A stretch of 10,355 bases of DNA. Origin: Acidimicrobiales bacterium. Its GTDB lineage: Bacteria; Actinomycetota; Acidimicrobiia; Acidimicrobiales; Poriferisodaliceae. A program made the translations under genes and the position numbers. Below the pieces are notes generated by a model that was given only the letters and a program-made list of their open reading frames with translations, had not been told where the DNA came from and made no database searches. This document shows positions 1-5,686 of the stretch, in pieces. Position 1 is the stretch's first letter, and each line of letters starts with the position of its first letter. The stretch lies in NCBI GenBank assembly GCA_020631315.1, contig JAHDHM010000097.1:1-10355 (forward strand), in the 5' to 3' direction.

Positions 1-44
1 GCCGCACGGTGGGTGCTGGTCGTGTCACGAAGATCCTCAAGTAG
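1..44 (+). CDS. tuf: 3' end of elongation factor Tu gene (partial)
   Basis: From base 3 the reading frame gives RTVGAGRVTKILK and stops at TAG 42-44. This is the invariant C-terminus of bacterial EF-Tu (domain 3), the GTPase that delivers aminoacyl-tRNA to the ribosome. Only about 14 codons are present, so the rest of the protein cannot be judged. In most actinobacteria tuf closes the rpsL-rpsG-fusA-tuf operon. Here it lies upstream of tRNA-Trp-secE, which resembles the tufB position in other phyla. Whether this is the only tuf copy cannot be seen from the window. The identification rests on a short but highly diagnostic peptide. Confidence 0.88.
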   Translation, partial: RTVGAGRVTKILK

Positions 45-57
45 GACCTGACGACAT

Positions 58-132
58 CCTGCGCCTGGTCGGCGCAGGCCCAGATCTCACCGATCTCGCA
101 CGTACCCGGGGCGCACGCTCCGGGTACGTGCG
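58..132 (+). terminator. Two hairpins downstream of tuf, probable terminator
   Basis: Two perfect inverted repeats follow the tuf stop codon. The first has an 8-bp stem (58-65 with 71-78) and a 5-base loop. The second has a 13-bp stem (97-109 with 120-132) and a 10-base loop. Neither is followed by a T-run, as is common for actinobacterial terminators. The position between tuf and a separate regulatory gene pair supports a role in ending or trimming the tuf transcript. An mRNA-stabilising role is equally possible. Confidence 0.6.
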
Positions 133-180
133 CGTTGGGGGCCGAACGTGTGGCCGATGACGGTGCTCGACAGTCCACGC

Positions 181-210
181 GGGACCGGGCGGCGGATCGG
201 CGGCTAGCGT
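181..210 (+). promoter_or_regulatory. Candidate promoter of the sigma factor gene, possibly leaderless
   Basis: TAGCGT at 205-210 fits the actinobacterial -10 pattern TANNNT. It ends 7 bases before the ATG at 218, which is the spacing seen when the transcript begins at the start codon itself. The -35 is weak: GGGACC at 181-186, 18 bases upstream, matches only the central GAC. No good Shine-Dalgarno sequence precedes 218, which agrees with a leaderless mRNA. Confidence 0.3.
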
Positions 211-217
211 GGAACCC

Positions 218-787
218 ATGTCGTCGCTCGCCGAACTCGTCGCCGAAGCCAAAGACGGCGACCACGAGGCGTTCAATCGCGTGGTCGAGGTGACGTACGC
301 CGACACGTACACGTTGGCGTTTCGTCTGACCGGCAACGCCGAGGATGCCGCGGACGTGGTCCAGGAGGCCTACATCAGGGCGTTCCGATCGCTGTCGAAG
401 TTCCGTGGCGACGCGAAGTTCACGACCTGGCTGTACCGGATCACCGCGAACTGTGCGTCGACCCATCGCAGCAAACGCTTGCGCCACCGTCACGAGGAGC
501 TCGTCGACGACGAGCTGCTCATGGAGGCCCGGGAGGACGACCACCCCGAACGCGTCGCCGAGACCACCTCGCTGCGCGGTGACCTGCAGCACGCCTTGGA
601 GCTGCTTCCCGAGAAGCTCCGCTCGGTCGTGGTGCTGCGTGACGTCTACGACCTTCCGCATGAGGCGATCGCGAAGGAGCTCGGCATCTCGGTGACCGCA
701 GCCAAGGTCCGGTTGCATCGTGCCCGTCATCGGCTGCGCGATCTCGTCGCCACGGATCGCTTCGAGGAGCTGCGCCGTGCGATGTGA
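218..787 (+). CDS. ECF-family RNA polymerase sigma factor
   Basis: A 189-residue protein of the usual ECF sigma-factor size. Residues ~17-90 form sigma region 2, with the core-binding/-10 recognition signature DAADVVQEAYIRAF (43-56) followed by KFTTWLYRITAN (67-78). Residues ~130-177 form region 4, with LPEKLRSVVVLRDVYDL and a helix-turn-helix (AIAKELGISVTAAKVRLHRAR) that reads the -35 element. Region 3 is absent, as expected for this group. It should direct RNA polymerase to a small stress or envelope regulon. The next gene overlaps it and encodes a matching anti-sigma factor. ATG 218 is preferred over the in-frame GTG at 209 because a -10-like TAGCGT overlaps the GTG. The family is certain; the ECF subgroup and target promoters are not known. 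Confidence 0.92.
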   Translation: MSSLAELVAEAKDGDHEAFNRVVEVTYADTYTLAFRLTGNAEDAADVVQEAYIRAFRSLSKFRGDAKFTTWLYRITANCASTHRSKRLRHRHEELVDDELLMEAREDDHPERVAETTSLRGDLQHALELLPEKLRSVVVLRDVYDLPHEAIAKELGISVTAAKVRLHRARHRLRDLVATDRFEELRRAM

Positions 788-1145
788 CGATGCCGCCGCG
801 GCGATCGCGTCGCTTGCAGCAGGTGAGACGCCGGCCAAGCCCAAGGCCGCCGATCACGTGGCGACCTGTCTTCGTTGCCAGGCCGAGGTCGCACGCACTC
901 GACGCGTGCGTTCGGCTCTCGCGACGCTGCGCGACGCCCGCGTGTCGCCTGGTCCCGACCTGCTGCCCGATCTGCTGATCGCGTTGCGTGAGGTCGCCGA
1001 CCACGACGAGAAGCTCGCCGAGCGACGCCGGCTCGCCGCGTACGTCGGCGGAGCAGCTGCCGCCGGCGGACTGGTCTTGGCAGTGGCGAGCGGACGGGTG
1101 CGCCCTGCACAGGCCGCCGTCGCGGTGCACCGACTGGTGGGTTGA
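777..1145 (+). CDS. Zinc-finger (ZAS) membrane anti-sigma factor
   Basis: A 122-residue protein starting at GTG 777, which overlaps the sigma gene by 11 bases. GAGGAG at 764-769 lies 7 bases upstream and decides this start. The N-terminal half carries the ZAS signature: Cys3, then His27-x3-Cys31-x2-Cys34 (HVATCLRC), the ligand set of RsrA/ChrR-type anti-sigma factors that clamp ECF sigmas. Residues ~89-105 (YVGGAAAAGGLVLAVAS) form one short hydrophobic segment, likely a membrane anchor with a short C-terminal tail outside. Overlap and order imply co-translation and equal dosage with the sigma factor. By family knowledge it holds the sigma inactive until a signal releases it; the signal cannot be read from sequence. 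The weak points are the short transmembrane segment and an otherwise poorly conserved C-terminal half. Confidence 0.8.
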   Translation: MRCDDAAAAIASLAAGETPAKPKAADHVATCLRCQAEVARTRRVRSALATLRDARVSPGPDLLPDLLIALREVADHDEKLAERRRLAAYVGGAAAAGGLVLAVASGRVRPAQAAVAVHRLVG

Positions 1146-1166
1146 GGCCCTCGTTCGCGGCTGCCG

Positions 1167-1195
1167 GTCGATTCACCGTCAGGCGGTGCTATCCT
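1167..1195 (+). promoter_or_regulatory. Candidate promoter for tRNA-Trp/secE/nusG
   Basis: TATCCT at 1190-1195 is a good -10 hexamer about 35 bases before the tRNA. Upstream at 1167-1172 is only a weak -35-like GTCGAT with a 17-base spacer. A small hairpin (1211-1215 with 1219-1223, TTT loop) lies between this element and the tRNA 5' end and could sit in the precursor that RNase P trims. Confidence 0.4.
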
Positions 1196-1230
1196 TCGAC
1201 GTTCGGCGCTCGCCGTTTCGGCGCGTGCAC

Positions 1231-1303
1231 AGGGCAGTGGCTCAATTGGTAGAGCACCGGTCTCCAAAACCGGCGGTTGGGGGTTCGAGTCCCTCCTGCC
1301 CTG
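1231..1303 (+). tRNA. trpT: tRNA-Trp (anticodon CCA)
   Basis: A full 73-base cloverleaf. The acceptor stem is AGGGCAG (1231-1237) with CTGCCCT (1296-1302), with discriminator G1303. The D stem is 1240-1243 with 1252-1255. The anticodon stem is 1257-1261 with 1269-1273, around anticodon CCA at 1264-1266. The T stem is 1279-1283 with 1291-1295, around TTCGAGT. The 3' CCA is not encoded and must be added enzymatically. It lies 54 bases before secE, the arrangement known in mycobacteria (trpT-secE-nusG), so it is probably cut out of a transcript that continues into secE. Confidence 0.97.
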
Positions 1304-1357
1304 CGACATCGACTTCGGTTCAGCCGCCGGGGTCGCATTCTCGACGGAGTACACCCC

Positions 1358-1663
1358 ATGGCGATGAATCGTGAGCAGCGCCGGGCCCTGCAGAAGCAGG
1401 GCGACCTGAACAAGGACGGCACGCCGACCGCGCAGCGTCGCGAGCGCGTCAGCCAGGGCGCCCCCACCGAGGGCCGCACCAGCCCCGGCGAGTTCGTCGG
1501 CGAGGTGCGCGGCGAACTCCGCAAGGTCGTCTGGCCGTCCCGCGACGAGCTGATCAACTACTCCGTCGTCGTGTTCATCACCATCGTCGTGTTGACCGCG
1601 ATCATCGCCGGCCTGGACTACCTGGCCGGCGAGGGCGTCCTGCAACTCTTCGAGACGGAATGA
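1358..1663 (+). CDS. secE: Preprotein translocase subunit SecE
   Basis: A 101-residue single-span SecE. The membrane protein clamps SecY within the SecYEG channel. A charged, polar N-terminal tail (1-45) precedes the amphipathic helix [18 protein letters not shown] (48-65), whose KVVWPSRDE core is the SecE signature. A single transmembrane helix follows (about 67-89, [20 protein letters not shown]). ATG 1358 is chosen because GGAG at 1346-1349 sits 8 bases upstream; another ATG follows two codons later. Reading further upstream would run into the tRNA and is not credible. The stop codon overlaps the nusG start (ATGA), which indicates translational coupling. Confidence 0.95.
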   Translation: MAMNREQRRALQKQGDLNKDGTPTAQRRERVSQGAPTEGRTSPGEFVGEVRGELRKVVWPSRDELINYSVVVFITIVVLTAIIAGLDYLAGEGVLQLFETE

Positions 1664-2481
1664 TGAGCGACGAACTCCCCGAGACCGACATCGCCACCGA
1701 GACGGTGACGACCCACACGGCTGACGTCGCCGAGGCCCCCATGGAGGAGCTCGCGGCCGAGGCCATGGCCGACGACGCCATGTCTGACGAAGCACTGTCT
1801 GACGAAGCCATGTCTGACGAAGCAGCAGTGGCCGACGCTCCCGCGGGTGTCGATCCCGAGACCGGCGAGATCCTCGACGAGGACGAGCTGCTGTCGTCTG
1901 GCCCGATCATCGAGAGCCCGTACGACCGTCCCGGTCGCTGGTTCGTGGTGCACACCCAGTCGGGCTACGAGAACAAGGTCAAGCAGAACCTCGAGGCTCG
2001 CATCGTCTCGCTCAACATGGAGGAGAACATCTACGAGGTGGTCGTCCCCATGGAGGACGTCATCGAGTTCAAGCAGGGCCGCAAGGTGGTCGTGCAGAAG
2101 AAGATGTTCCCGGGCTACCTGCTGATTCGTGCCGACCGCGGTGGCGACACCCAGCACGCGATCCGTAACACGCCCGGTGTGACCGGGTTCGCCGGTCCTG
2201 GTGGCAAGCCGACGCCGTTGAAGCGCAAGGAAGTCGAGACCTTCCTCGGCGTCACCACCGTCGGCGGCGAGACCGACGAGGCCGCTCCGCAGCGCAAGAC
2301 GAAGACCAAGCTGCTCTACGACGTGGGCGAGACCGTGCGCGTCAAGGACGGCCCGTTCGCCGACTTCCAGGGTCAGATCGAGGAGATCAACACCGAGCAG
2401 CTCAAGCTCAAGGTGCTGGTCGACATCTTCGGCCGTGAGACCCCGGTCGAGTTGGACTTCGCCCAGGTCGGCAAGCTCTGA
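1660..2481 (+). CDS. nusG: Transcription termination/antitermination factor NusG
   Basis: A 273-residue NusG that rides on RNA polymerase during elongation and links it to Rho or the ribosome. Residues ~93-195 form the NGN domain ([15 protein letters not shown], then [14 protein letters not shown]), which binds the beta' clamp. Residues ~218-273 form the KOW domain ([19 protein letters not shown]). Residues 1-90 are an acidic, Ala/Glu/Asp-rich extension absent from the ~180-residue E. coli protein but common in actinobacteria. It contains three tandem (M/L)SDEA pentapeptides. The start ATG overlaps the secE stop; a second ATG at 1663 is possible and would shorten the protein by one residue. 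Confidence 0.96.
   Translation: MMSDELPETDIATETVTTHTADVAEAPMEELAAEAMADDAMSDEALSDEAMSDEAAVADAPAGVDPETGEILDEDELLSSGPIIESPYDRPGRWFVVHTQSGYENKVKQNLEARIVSLNMEENIYEVVVPMEDVIEFKQGRKVVVQKKMFPGYLLIRADRGGDTQHAIRNTPGVTGFAGPGGKPTPLKRKEVETFLGVTTVGGETDEAAPQRKTKTKLLYDVGETVRVKDGPFADFQGQIEEINTEQLKLKVLVDIFGRETPVELDFAQVGKL
1780..1824 (+). repeat. Three tandem 15-bp repeats inside nusG
   Basis: Units at 1780-1794, 1795-1809 and 1810-1824 read (A/C)TGTCTGACGAAGC(A/C). They encode [15 protein letters not shown] at NusG residues 41-55. The near identity at DNA level, including synonymous positions, suggests recent slippage duplication in the acidic tail, so its length may vary between strains. Confidence 0.85.
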
Positions 2482-2496
2482 CCTGATCCCAACCCT

Positions 2497-2550
2497 TGCC
2501 GTGACGGGCATGCGCGAACTTTTGTGGCGCGCGTCGGCGATTTCACGGCA
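2497..2550 (+). promoter_or_regulatory. Structured leader upstream of rplK
   Basis: The 130-base nusG-rplK gap contains nested inverted repeats. An outer 8-bp stem (2497-2504 with 2543-2550) is perfect, and inside it is a 7-bp stem (2510-2516 with 2528-2534). A competing pairing, 2504-2510 with 2564-2570, would disrupt the outer stem. Leaders before rplK bind L1 in other bacteria, so an autoregulatory site is plausible, but I cannot match a known L1-binding motif. No convincing promoter is seen in this gap. Confidence 0.35.
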
Positions 2551-2611
2551 GACTTGTCAACCGTGCCCGTGACGCCGCCGCGTCCGGGTCCCCCATCAAT
2601 CGGAGTGTCCC

Positions 2612-3037
2612 ATGGCGAAGAAGAAGCTCGCCGCAGTCGTCAAGATCCAGATCCCGGCCGGTGGTGCCACCCCGGCCCCGCCTGTCGGCACCGCGCTCGG
2701 TCCGCACGGCGTGGCGATCATGGACTTCTGCAAGGCCTACAACGCCCAGACCGAGTCGCAGCGGGGCACGATCATCCCGGTCGAGATCTCGATCTTCGAG
2801 GATCGTTCCTTCACGTTCATCACGAAGACGCCGCCCACGTCGGTGCTGCTGCGTGAGGCCGCGAAGCTGGACAAGGCCGCGACCAACCCTGGTCGTGAGA
2901 CCGTCGCCACCGTGACGGCCGCACAGGTCGAGGCCATCGCCACGACCAAGTTGCCCGACCTCAACGCCAACGACCTCGAAGCAGCCAAGCTCCAGGTCGC
3001 CGGCACGGCCCGCTCGATGGGCATCGAGGTCGTCTGA
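2612..3037 (+). CDS. rplK: 50S ribosomal protein L11
   Basis: A 141-residue L11, the usual length. The N-terminal domain has the proline-rich turn [14 protein letters not shown] (21-34), where thiostrepton-type drugs bind, followed by [11 protein letters not shown]. The C-terminal domain, which folds on the 23S rRNA GTPase-associated centre, ends with [20 protein letters not shown] and RSMGIEV. L11 forms the base of the stalk that carries L10 and L7/L12, the products of the later genes in this window. GGAG at 2602-2605, 6 bases before the ATG, supports the start. Nothing unusual is seen in the protein. Confidence 0.97.
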   Translation: MAKKKLAAVVKIQIPAGGATPAPPVGTALGPHGVAIMDFCKAYNAQTESQRGTIIPVEISIFEDRSFTFITKTPPTSVLLREAAKLDKAATNPGRETVATVTAAQVEAIATTKLPDLNANDLEAAKLQVAGTARSMGIEVV

Positions 3038-3041
3038 TCTC

Positions 3042-3105
3042 TGCCTCTTCGTGAGGCATCGGCCGCCACGGCGGCCCACCACCCGACGGAGGACCTCGCC
3101 GTCGG
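3042..3105 (+). promoter_or_regulatory. Three consecutive hairpins between rplK and rplA
   Basis: Three perfect inverted repeats occupy 64 bases: 3042-3047 with 3053-3058 (loop TTCGT), 3061-3067 with 3070-3076, and 3083-3089 with 3099-3105. None has a T-tract. They could form an L1-responsive regulatory region, RNase sites separating the two cistrons, or partial attenuators. The sequence alone does not decide. Confidence 0.45.
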
Positions 3106-3147
3106 ATCTGGTCATCATCGAGGGAGCACCACGCGAAAGGGGCCGTC

Positions 3148-3831
3148 ATGGCCAAGGGAAAGAAGTTCCAGGACGCGACGCGTAAGTACGACCGCGACGC
3201 ACTGCACGATGCCGACGCTGCCGTGGCCCTGATGAGCCAGCTGGCCACCGCCAACTTCGACGAGTCCGTCGACGTCGTGTTCCGCCTCGGTGTCGACCCT
3301 CGTAAGGCCGACCAGATGGTGCGTGGCACCGTCGCACTGCCGGCCGGTACCGGTGGCGTGGTGCGAGTTGCCGTCTTCGCCCAGGGCGACGCCGTCGACG
3401 CCGCCCGTGAGGCCGGCGCGGACTTCGTGGGTGCTGACGACCTGGCCGAGCAGGTCCAGGGCGGCATGCTCGACTTCGACGTCGCCATCGCGACGCCCGA
3501 CATGATGCCCGTGGTCGGCAAGCTCGGCCGTGTGCTCGGCCCCCGCGGTCTGATGCCCAACCCCAAGACCGGCACCGTCACCCCCGACGTGGGCAAGGCC
3601 GTCACCGAGTTCAAGGGCGGTCGCGTGGAGTACCGCACCGACCGCTACGGCAACGTCGCCCTCAGCATCGGCAAGGCCAGCTTCTCCGCCGAGGACCTTC
3701 AGCAGAACTACGACGCCGTCGTCGAGGAGCTGGAGCGTGCCAAGCCGGCATCGGCCAAGGGCCGCTACTTCCGCAAGGTGTCGATGAGCACCACCATGGG
3801 CCCCGGCGTCAAGGTCAACCCGCCGGCCTGA
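3148..3831 (+). CDS. rplA: 50S ribosomal protein L1
   Basis: A 227-residue L1, the typical actinobacterial length. It forms the mobile L1 stalk that helps eject deacylated tRNA and in many bacteria represses the L11 operon. Family signatures are [23 protein letters not shown] (about 48-70), [17 protein letters not shown], the invariant [20 protein letters not shown] (123-142) and the C-terminal [26 protein letters not shown] at 3137-3142 lies 5 bases before ATG 3148. It is separated from rplK by 110 bases containing three hairpins. Confidence 0.97.
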   Translation: MAKGKKFQDATRKYDRDALHDADAAVALMSQLATANFDESVDVVFRLGVDPRKADQMVRGTVALPAGTGGVVRVAVFAQGDAVDAAREAGADFVGADDLAEQVQGGMLDFDVAIATPDMMPVVGKLGRVLGPRGLMPNPKTGTVTPDVGKAVTEFKGGRVEYRTDRYGNVALSIGKASFSAEDLQQNYDAVVEELERAKPASAKGRYFRKVSMSTTMGPGVKVNPPA

Positions 3832-3846
3832 GCCTGAAGGATTCGC

Positions 3847-3864
3847 CTCGCCGTCAGCGGTGAG
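3847..3864 (+). terminator. Hairpin after rplA, weak terminator or attenuator
   Basis: A 7-bp stem with one G-U pair (3847-3853 with 3858-3864) and a TCAG loop begins 15 bases after the rplA stop. It has no T-tract. It separates the L11-L1 unit from the L10 leader and may reduce read-through. Confidence 0.35.
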
Positions 3865-3870
3865 CGTCTC

Positions 3871-4029
3871 TACACTCGATCGAACAACACATTCGCTCGC
3901 CGAAGACATCCGGTGGCCTCACGGCCTGAAAGATCTCCCGATCGCCTGACGAGGTGGACTCCCAGAACTCCTCTCGAGGAGCGCGGGGTTCGCTGTGCGA
4001 GCCCCGAGCACTCCCGAGAGGAGGTGAAC
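3871..4029 (+). promoter_or_regulatory. L10-type ribosomal leader controlling rplJ-rplL
   Basis: A possible -10 (TACACT, 3871-3876) starts a ~150-base leader. GCCGAAGACA (3899-3908) and GACGAGGTGG (3948-3957) resemble the paired kink-turn segments of the L10 leader RNA family, which binds the L10-(L12)4 complex. Downstream, bases 3968-3976 pair perfectly with 4015-4023. The stem continues as 3978-3981 with 4011-4014 and then 3984-3993 with 3997-4006, burying most of the AGGAGGT (4019-4025) that serves rplJ. Bases 3968-3972 can instead pair with 3977-3981, which would free that site. This is the layout expected of feedback control; the family assignment is from memory of the motif. Confidence 0.65.
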
Positions 4030-4698
4030 ATGGAACGAGAACCACGAGCCGACAAGGTCGCCGTGGTCGACGAGGTGCGAGAGCGCTTCGAGGGCGCCAG
4101 CGCCGTGATGCTCACCGAGTACCGCGGCATCAACGTCTCCTCGATGCAGGACTTGCGCCGCGCGCTCACCGAGGCCGGTGGCGACTACAAGGTGTACAAG
4201 AACACCTTGGTGCGCCTGGCGGTCGCGGAACGAGGCGTCGAGGGTCTCGAAGAGATGCTCGTCGGTCCGACCGCCCTGGCCTTCGTCGACGACGATGCCG
4301 CTGCAGTCGCCAAGGCGTTGCGCGATTTCGCTGGTTCGAACGACAAGCTGGTGATCAAGGGCGCCGTCCTGGGTGATCAGCTGATCGACGAAGCGGGCGT
4401 CAGGGCCCTCGCCGATCTGCCGTCGCGCGAACAGCTCCTCGCACAGATCGCCGGTGCCTTCCAGGCCCCGATGTCGAAGTTCGCGGCGTTGCTGCAGGCA
4501 CCGCTGACGAAGTTCGCGTACGCGATGCAGGCACTCATCGACGAGGGTGGCGCATCTGGTGCAGCTCCGGCTGCCGAGGAAGCCGCCGCCCCCGCCGAGG
4601 AAGCAGCAGAGGCACCTGCCGAGGAGGCATCCGCCGCCGAAGCACCCGAGTCCGAAGAGGCAGCTCCCGCCGAGGAAGCAGTCGAGTCCGAGGACTGA
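4030..4698 (+). CDS. rplJ: 50S ribosomal protein L10
   Basis: A 222-residue L10, the rRNA-anchored base of the ribosomal stalk to which L7/L12 dimers attach. The conserved N-terminal domain is clear: a start helix, then VMLTEYRGINVSSMQDLRRA (27-46) and YKVYKNTLVRLA (53-64). The L12-binding helix spans about 134-172 (PMSKFAALLQAPLTKFAYAM). Residues ~173-222 are an Ala/Glu/Pro-rich acidic tail, so the protein is 40-50 residues longer than most L10s. ATG 4030 follows a very strong AGGAGGT with 4 bases spacing. The frame stays open upstream, but that stretch is the structured leader. rplL follows after 111 bases. Confidence 0.96.
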   Translation: MEREPRADKVAVVDEVRERFEGASAVMLTEYRGINVSSMQDLRRALTEAGGDYKVYKNTLVRLAVAERGVEGLEEMLVGPTALAFVDDDAAAVAKALRDFAGSNDKLVIKGAVLGDQLIDEAGVRALADLPSREQLLAQIAGAFQAPMSKFAALLQAPLTKFAYAMQALIDEGGASGAAPAAEEAAAPAEEAAEAPAEEASAAEAPESEEAAPAEEAVESED

Positions 4699-4752
4699 CC
4701 AACCGGCTGGCCCGCTGGTCAGCCACTCACTCGTGCCGAGTCATCTCGGCGC
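4695..4752 (+). terminator. Hairpins between rplJ and rplL (attenuator candidates)
   Basis: A 7-bp perfect stem (4695-4701 with 4716-4722) overlaps the rplJ stop codon. An alternative stem, 4705-4709 with 4720-4724, competes with it. A second hairpin (4733-4740 with 4745-4752, TCAT loop) follows and contains one G-T pair. No T-tract is seen. They may adjust the L10:L12 ratio or serve as processing points; the role is inferred from position only. Confidence 0.35.
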
Positions 4753-4809
4753 AATCCATGAATCGATCCGAGCCACAGAGCTCGGGACACAACAACGGAG
4801 TTCATCCCA

Positions 4810-5190
<381 letters not shown>

Positions 5191-5221
5191 TTCGACGGCG
5201 TCGTTCGACGCTCGTGTCTGA

Positions 5222-5253
5222 ATCGGGGCGGCACCTTCGGGTGCCGCCCCGGT
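5222..5253 (+). terminator. Strong hairpin terminator after rplL
   Basis: A 14-bp stem with one G-T pair (5222-5235 with 5240-5253) closes on a TTCG tetraloop, 31 bases after the rplL stop. Its core GGGGCGGCACC/GGTGCCGCCCC is perfect. The following bases are only mildly T-rich, so termination may be partial. It marks the boundary between the ribosomal-protein genes and rpoBC. Confidence 0.8.
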
Positions 5254-5319
5254 CGCGTTCTCCCGGCAACGTGCTGGCGATCCGGCTGTGGCTGCCGGGT
5301 CGGTTGGAGGTCCGCAGCA

Positions 5320-5434
5320 CTTGGCCCCACTGCGCGCCAGCGCTTGGCCCCACTGCGCGCCAGCGCTTGGCCCCACTGCGCGCCAGCGCTTGACCTGAGC
5401 GCGCGCCAGCGCTTGACCTCAGCTCGCGCAGTTC
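5320..5434 (+). repeat. Five 23-bp tandem repeats upstream of rpoB
   Basis: Three identical units lie end to end (5320-5342, 5343-5365, 5366-5388), each beginning CTTGGCCCCACTG and ending GCGCGCCAGCG. A fourth (5389-5411) and a degenerate fifth (5412-5434) keep the 23-base period but begin CTTGACCT. The unit has no room for spacers and no coding potential. Across unit boundaries CGCTTGG and CCAGCG can pair. The TTGACC in unit five serves as a predicted -35 element. Confidence 0.9.
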
Positions 5435-5441
5435 CTAACGT
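5413..5441 (+). promoter_or_regulatory. Predicted distal rpoBC promoter (P1)
   Basis: TTGACC (5413-5418), a 17-base spacer and TAACGT (5436-5441) form a good sigma-A-type promoter, with transcription expected near 5448. The -35 hexamer lies inside the last tandem-repeat unit. It would give rpoB a leader of about 240 bases. Confidence 0.6.
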
Positions 5442-5540
5442 TCTGGCTCACAACGCCGACCGGATGTCTGACAACCGATCGCTGCATGACTGCTGACCAA
5501 CGAGGCGCTCACGGCTCCTGGCCGTTCGAGTGACGCCTGT

Positions 5541-5569
5541 TTGTCTTGCTGCGTCGCGACCGATAGCAT
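5541..5569 (+). promoter_or_regulatory. Predicted proximal rpoBC promoter (P2)
   Basis: TTGTCT (5541-5546), a 17-base spacer and TAGCAT (5564-5569), with transcription expected near 5576. It lies about 110 bases before the rpoB start and downstream of P1. Tandem rpoB promoters are known in mycobacteria. A short 5-bp hairpin (5511-5515 with 5521-5525) lies between P1 and P2; nothing else was recognised in 5442-5540. Confidence 0.6.
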
Positions 5570-5686
5570 CCGGTGTTGCCGTGGCCGTCGTGTTGTCGTC
5601 GTTGACTTCTTCGTGGCGTTCCTGCGCGCTCAGGTGACCATTCCCGCTGGCCCAGCCAGCACAGTCGTGTGACGTCGGGAGTCCTC

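Noticed and set aside
720..776. Longer anti-sigma protein starting at ATG 720
   Set aside because: The extra residues overlap sigma region 4 in another frame, and GTG 777 has GAGGAG 7 bases upstream.
1277..1357. N-terminal extension of SecE starting inside the tRNA
   Set aside because: It would translate the tRNA T-arm; ATG 1358 has a well-placed GGAG.
2543..3118. Minus-strand open frame opposite rplK
   Set aside because: Shadow of rplK with skewed composition and no domain.
3913..4029. N-terminal extension of L10 from an upstream in-frame GTG
   Set aside because: The stretch overlaps the structured leader, does not look like L10, and ATG 4030 has a near-perfect ribosome-binding site.
5320..5434. 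CRISPR array
   Set aside because: The 23-bp units abut each other with no spacers, and no cas gene is present.
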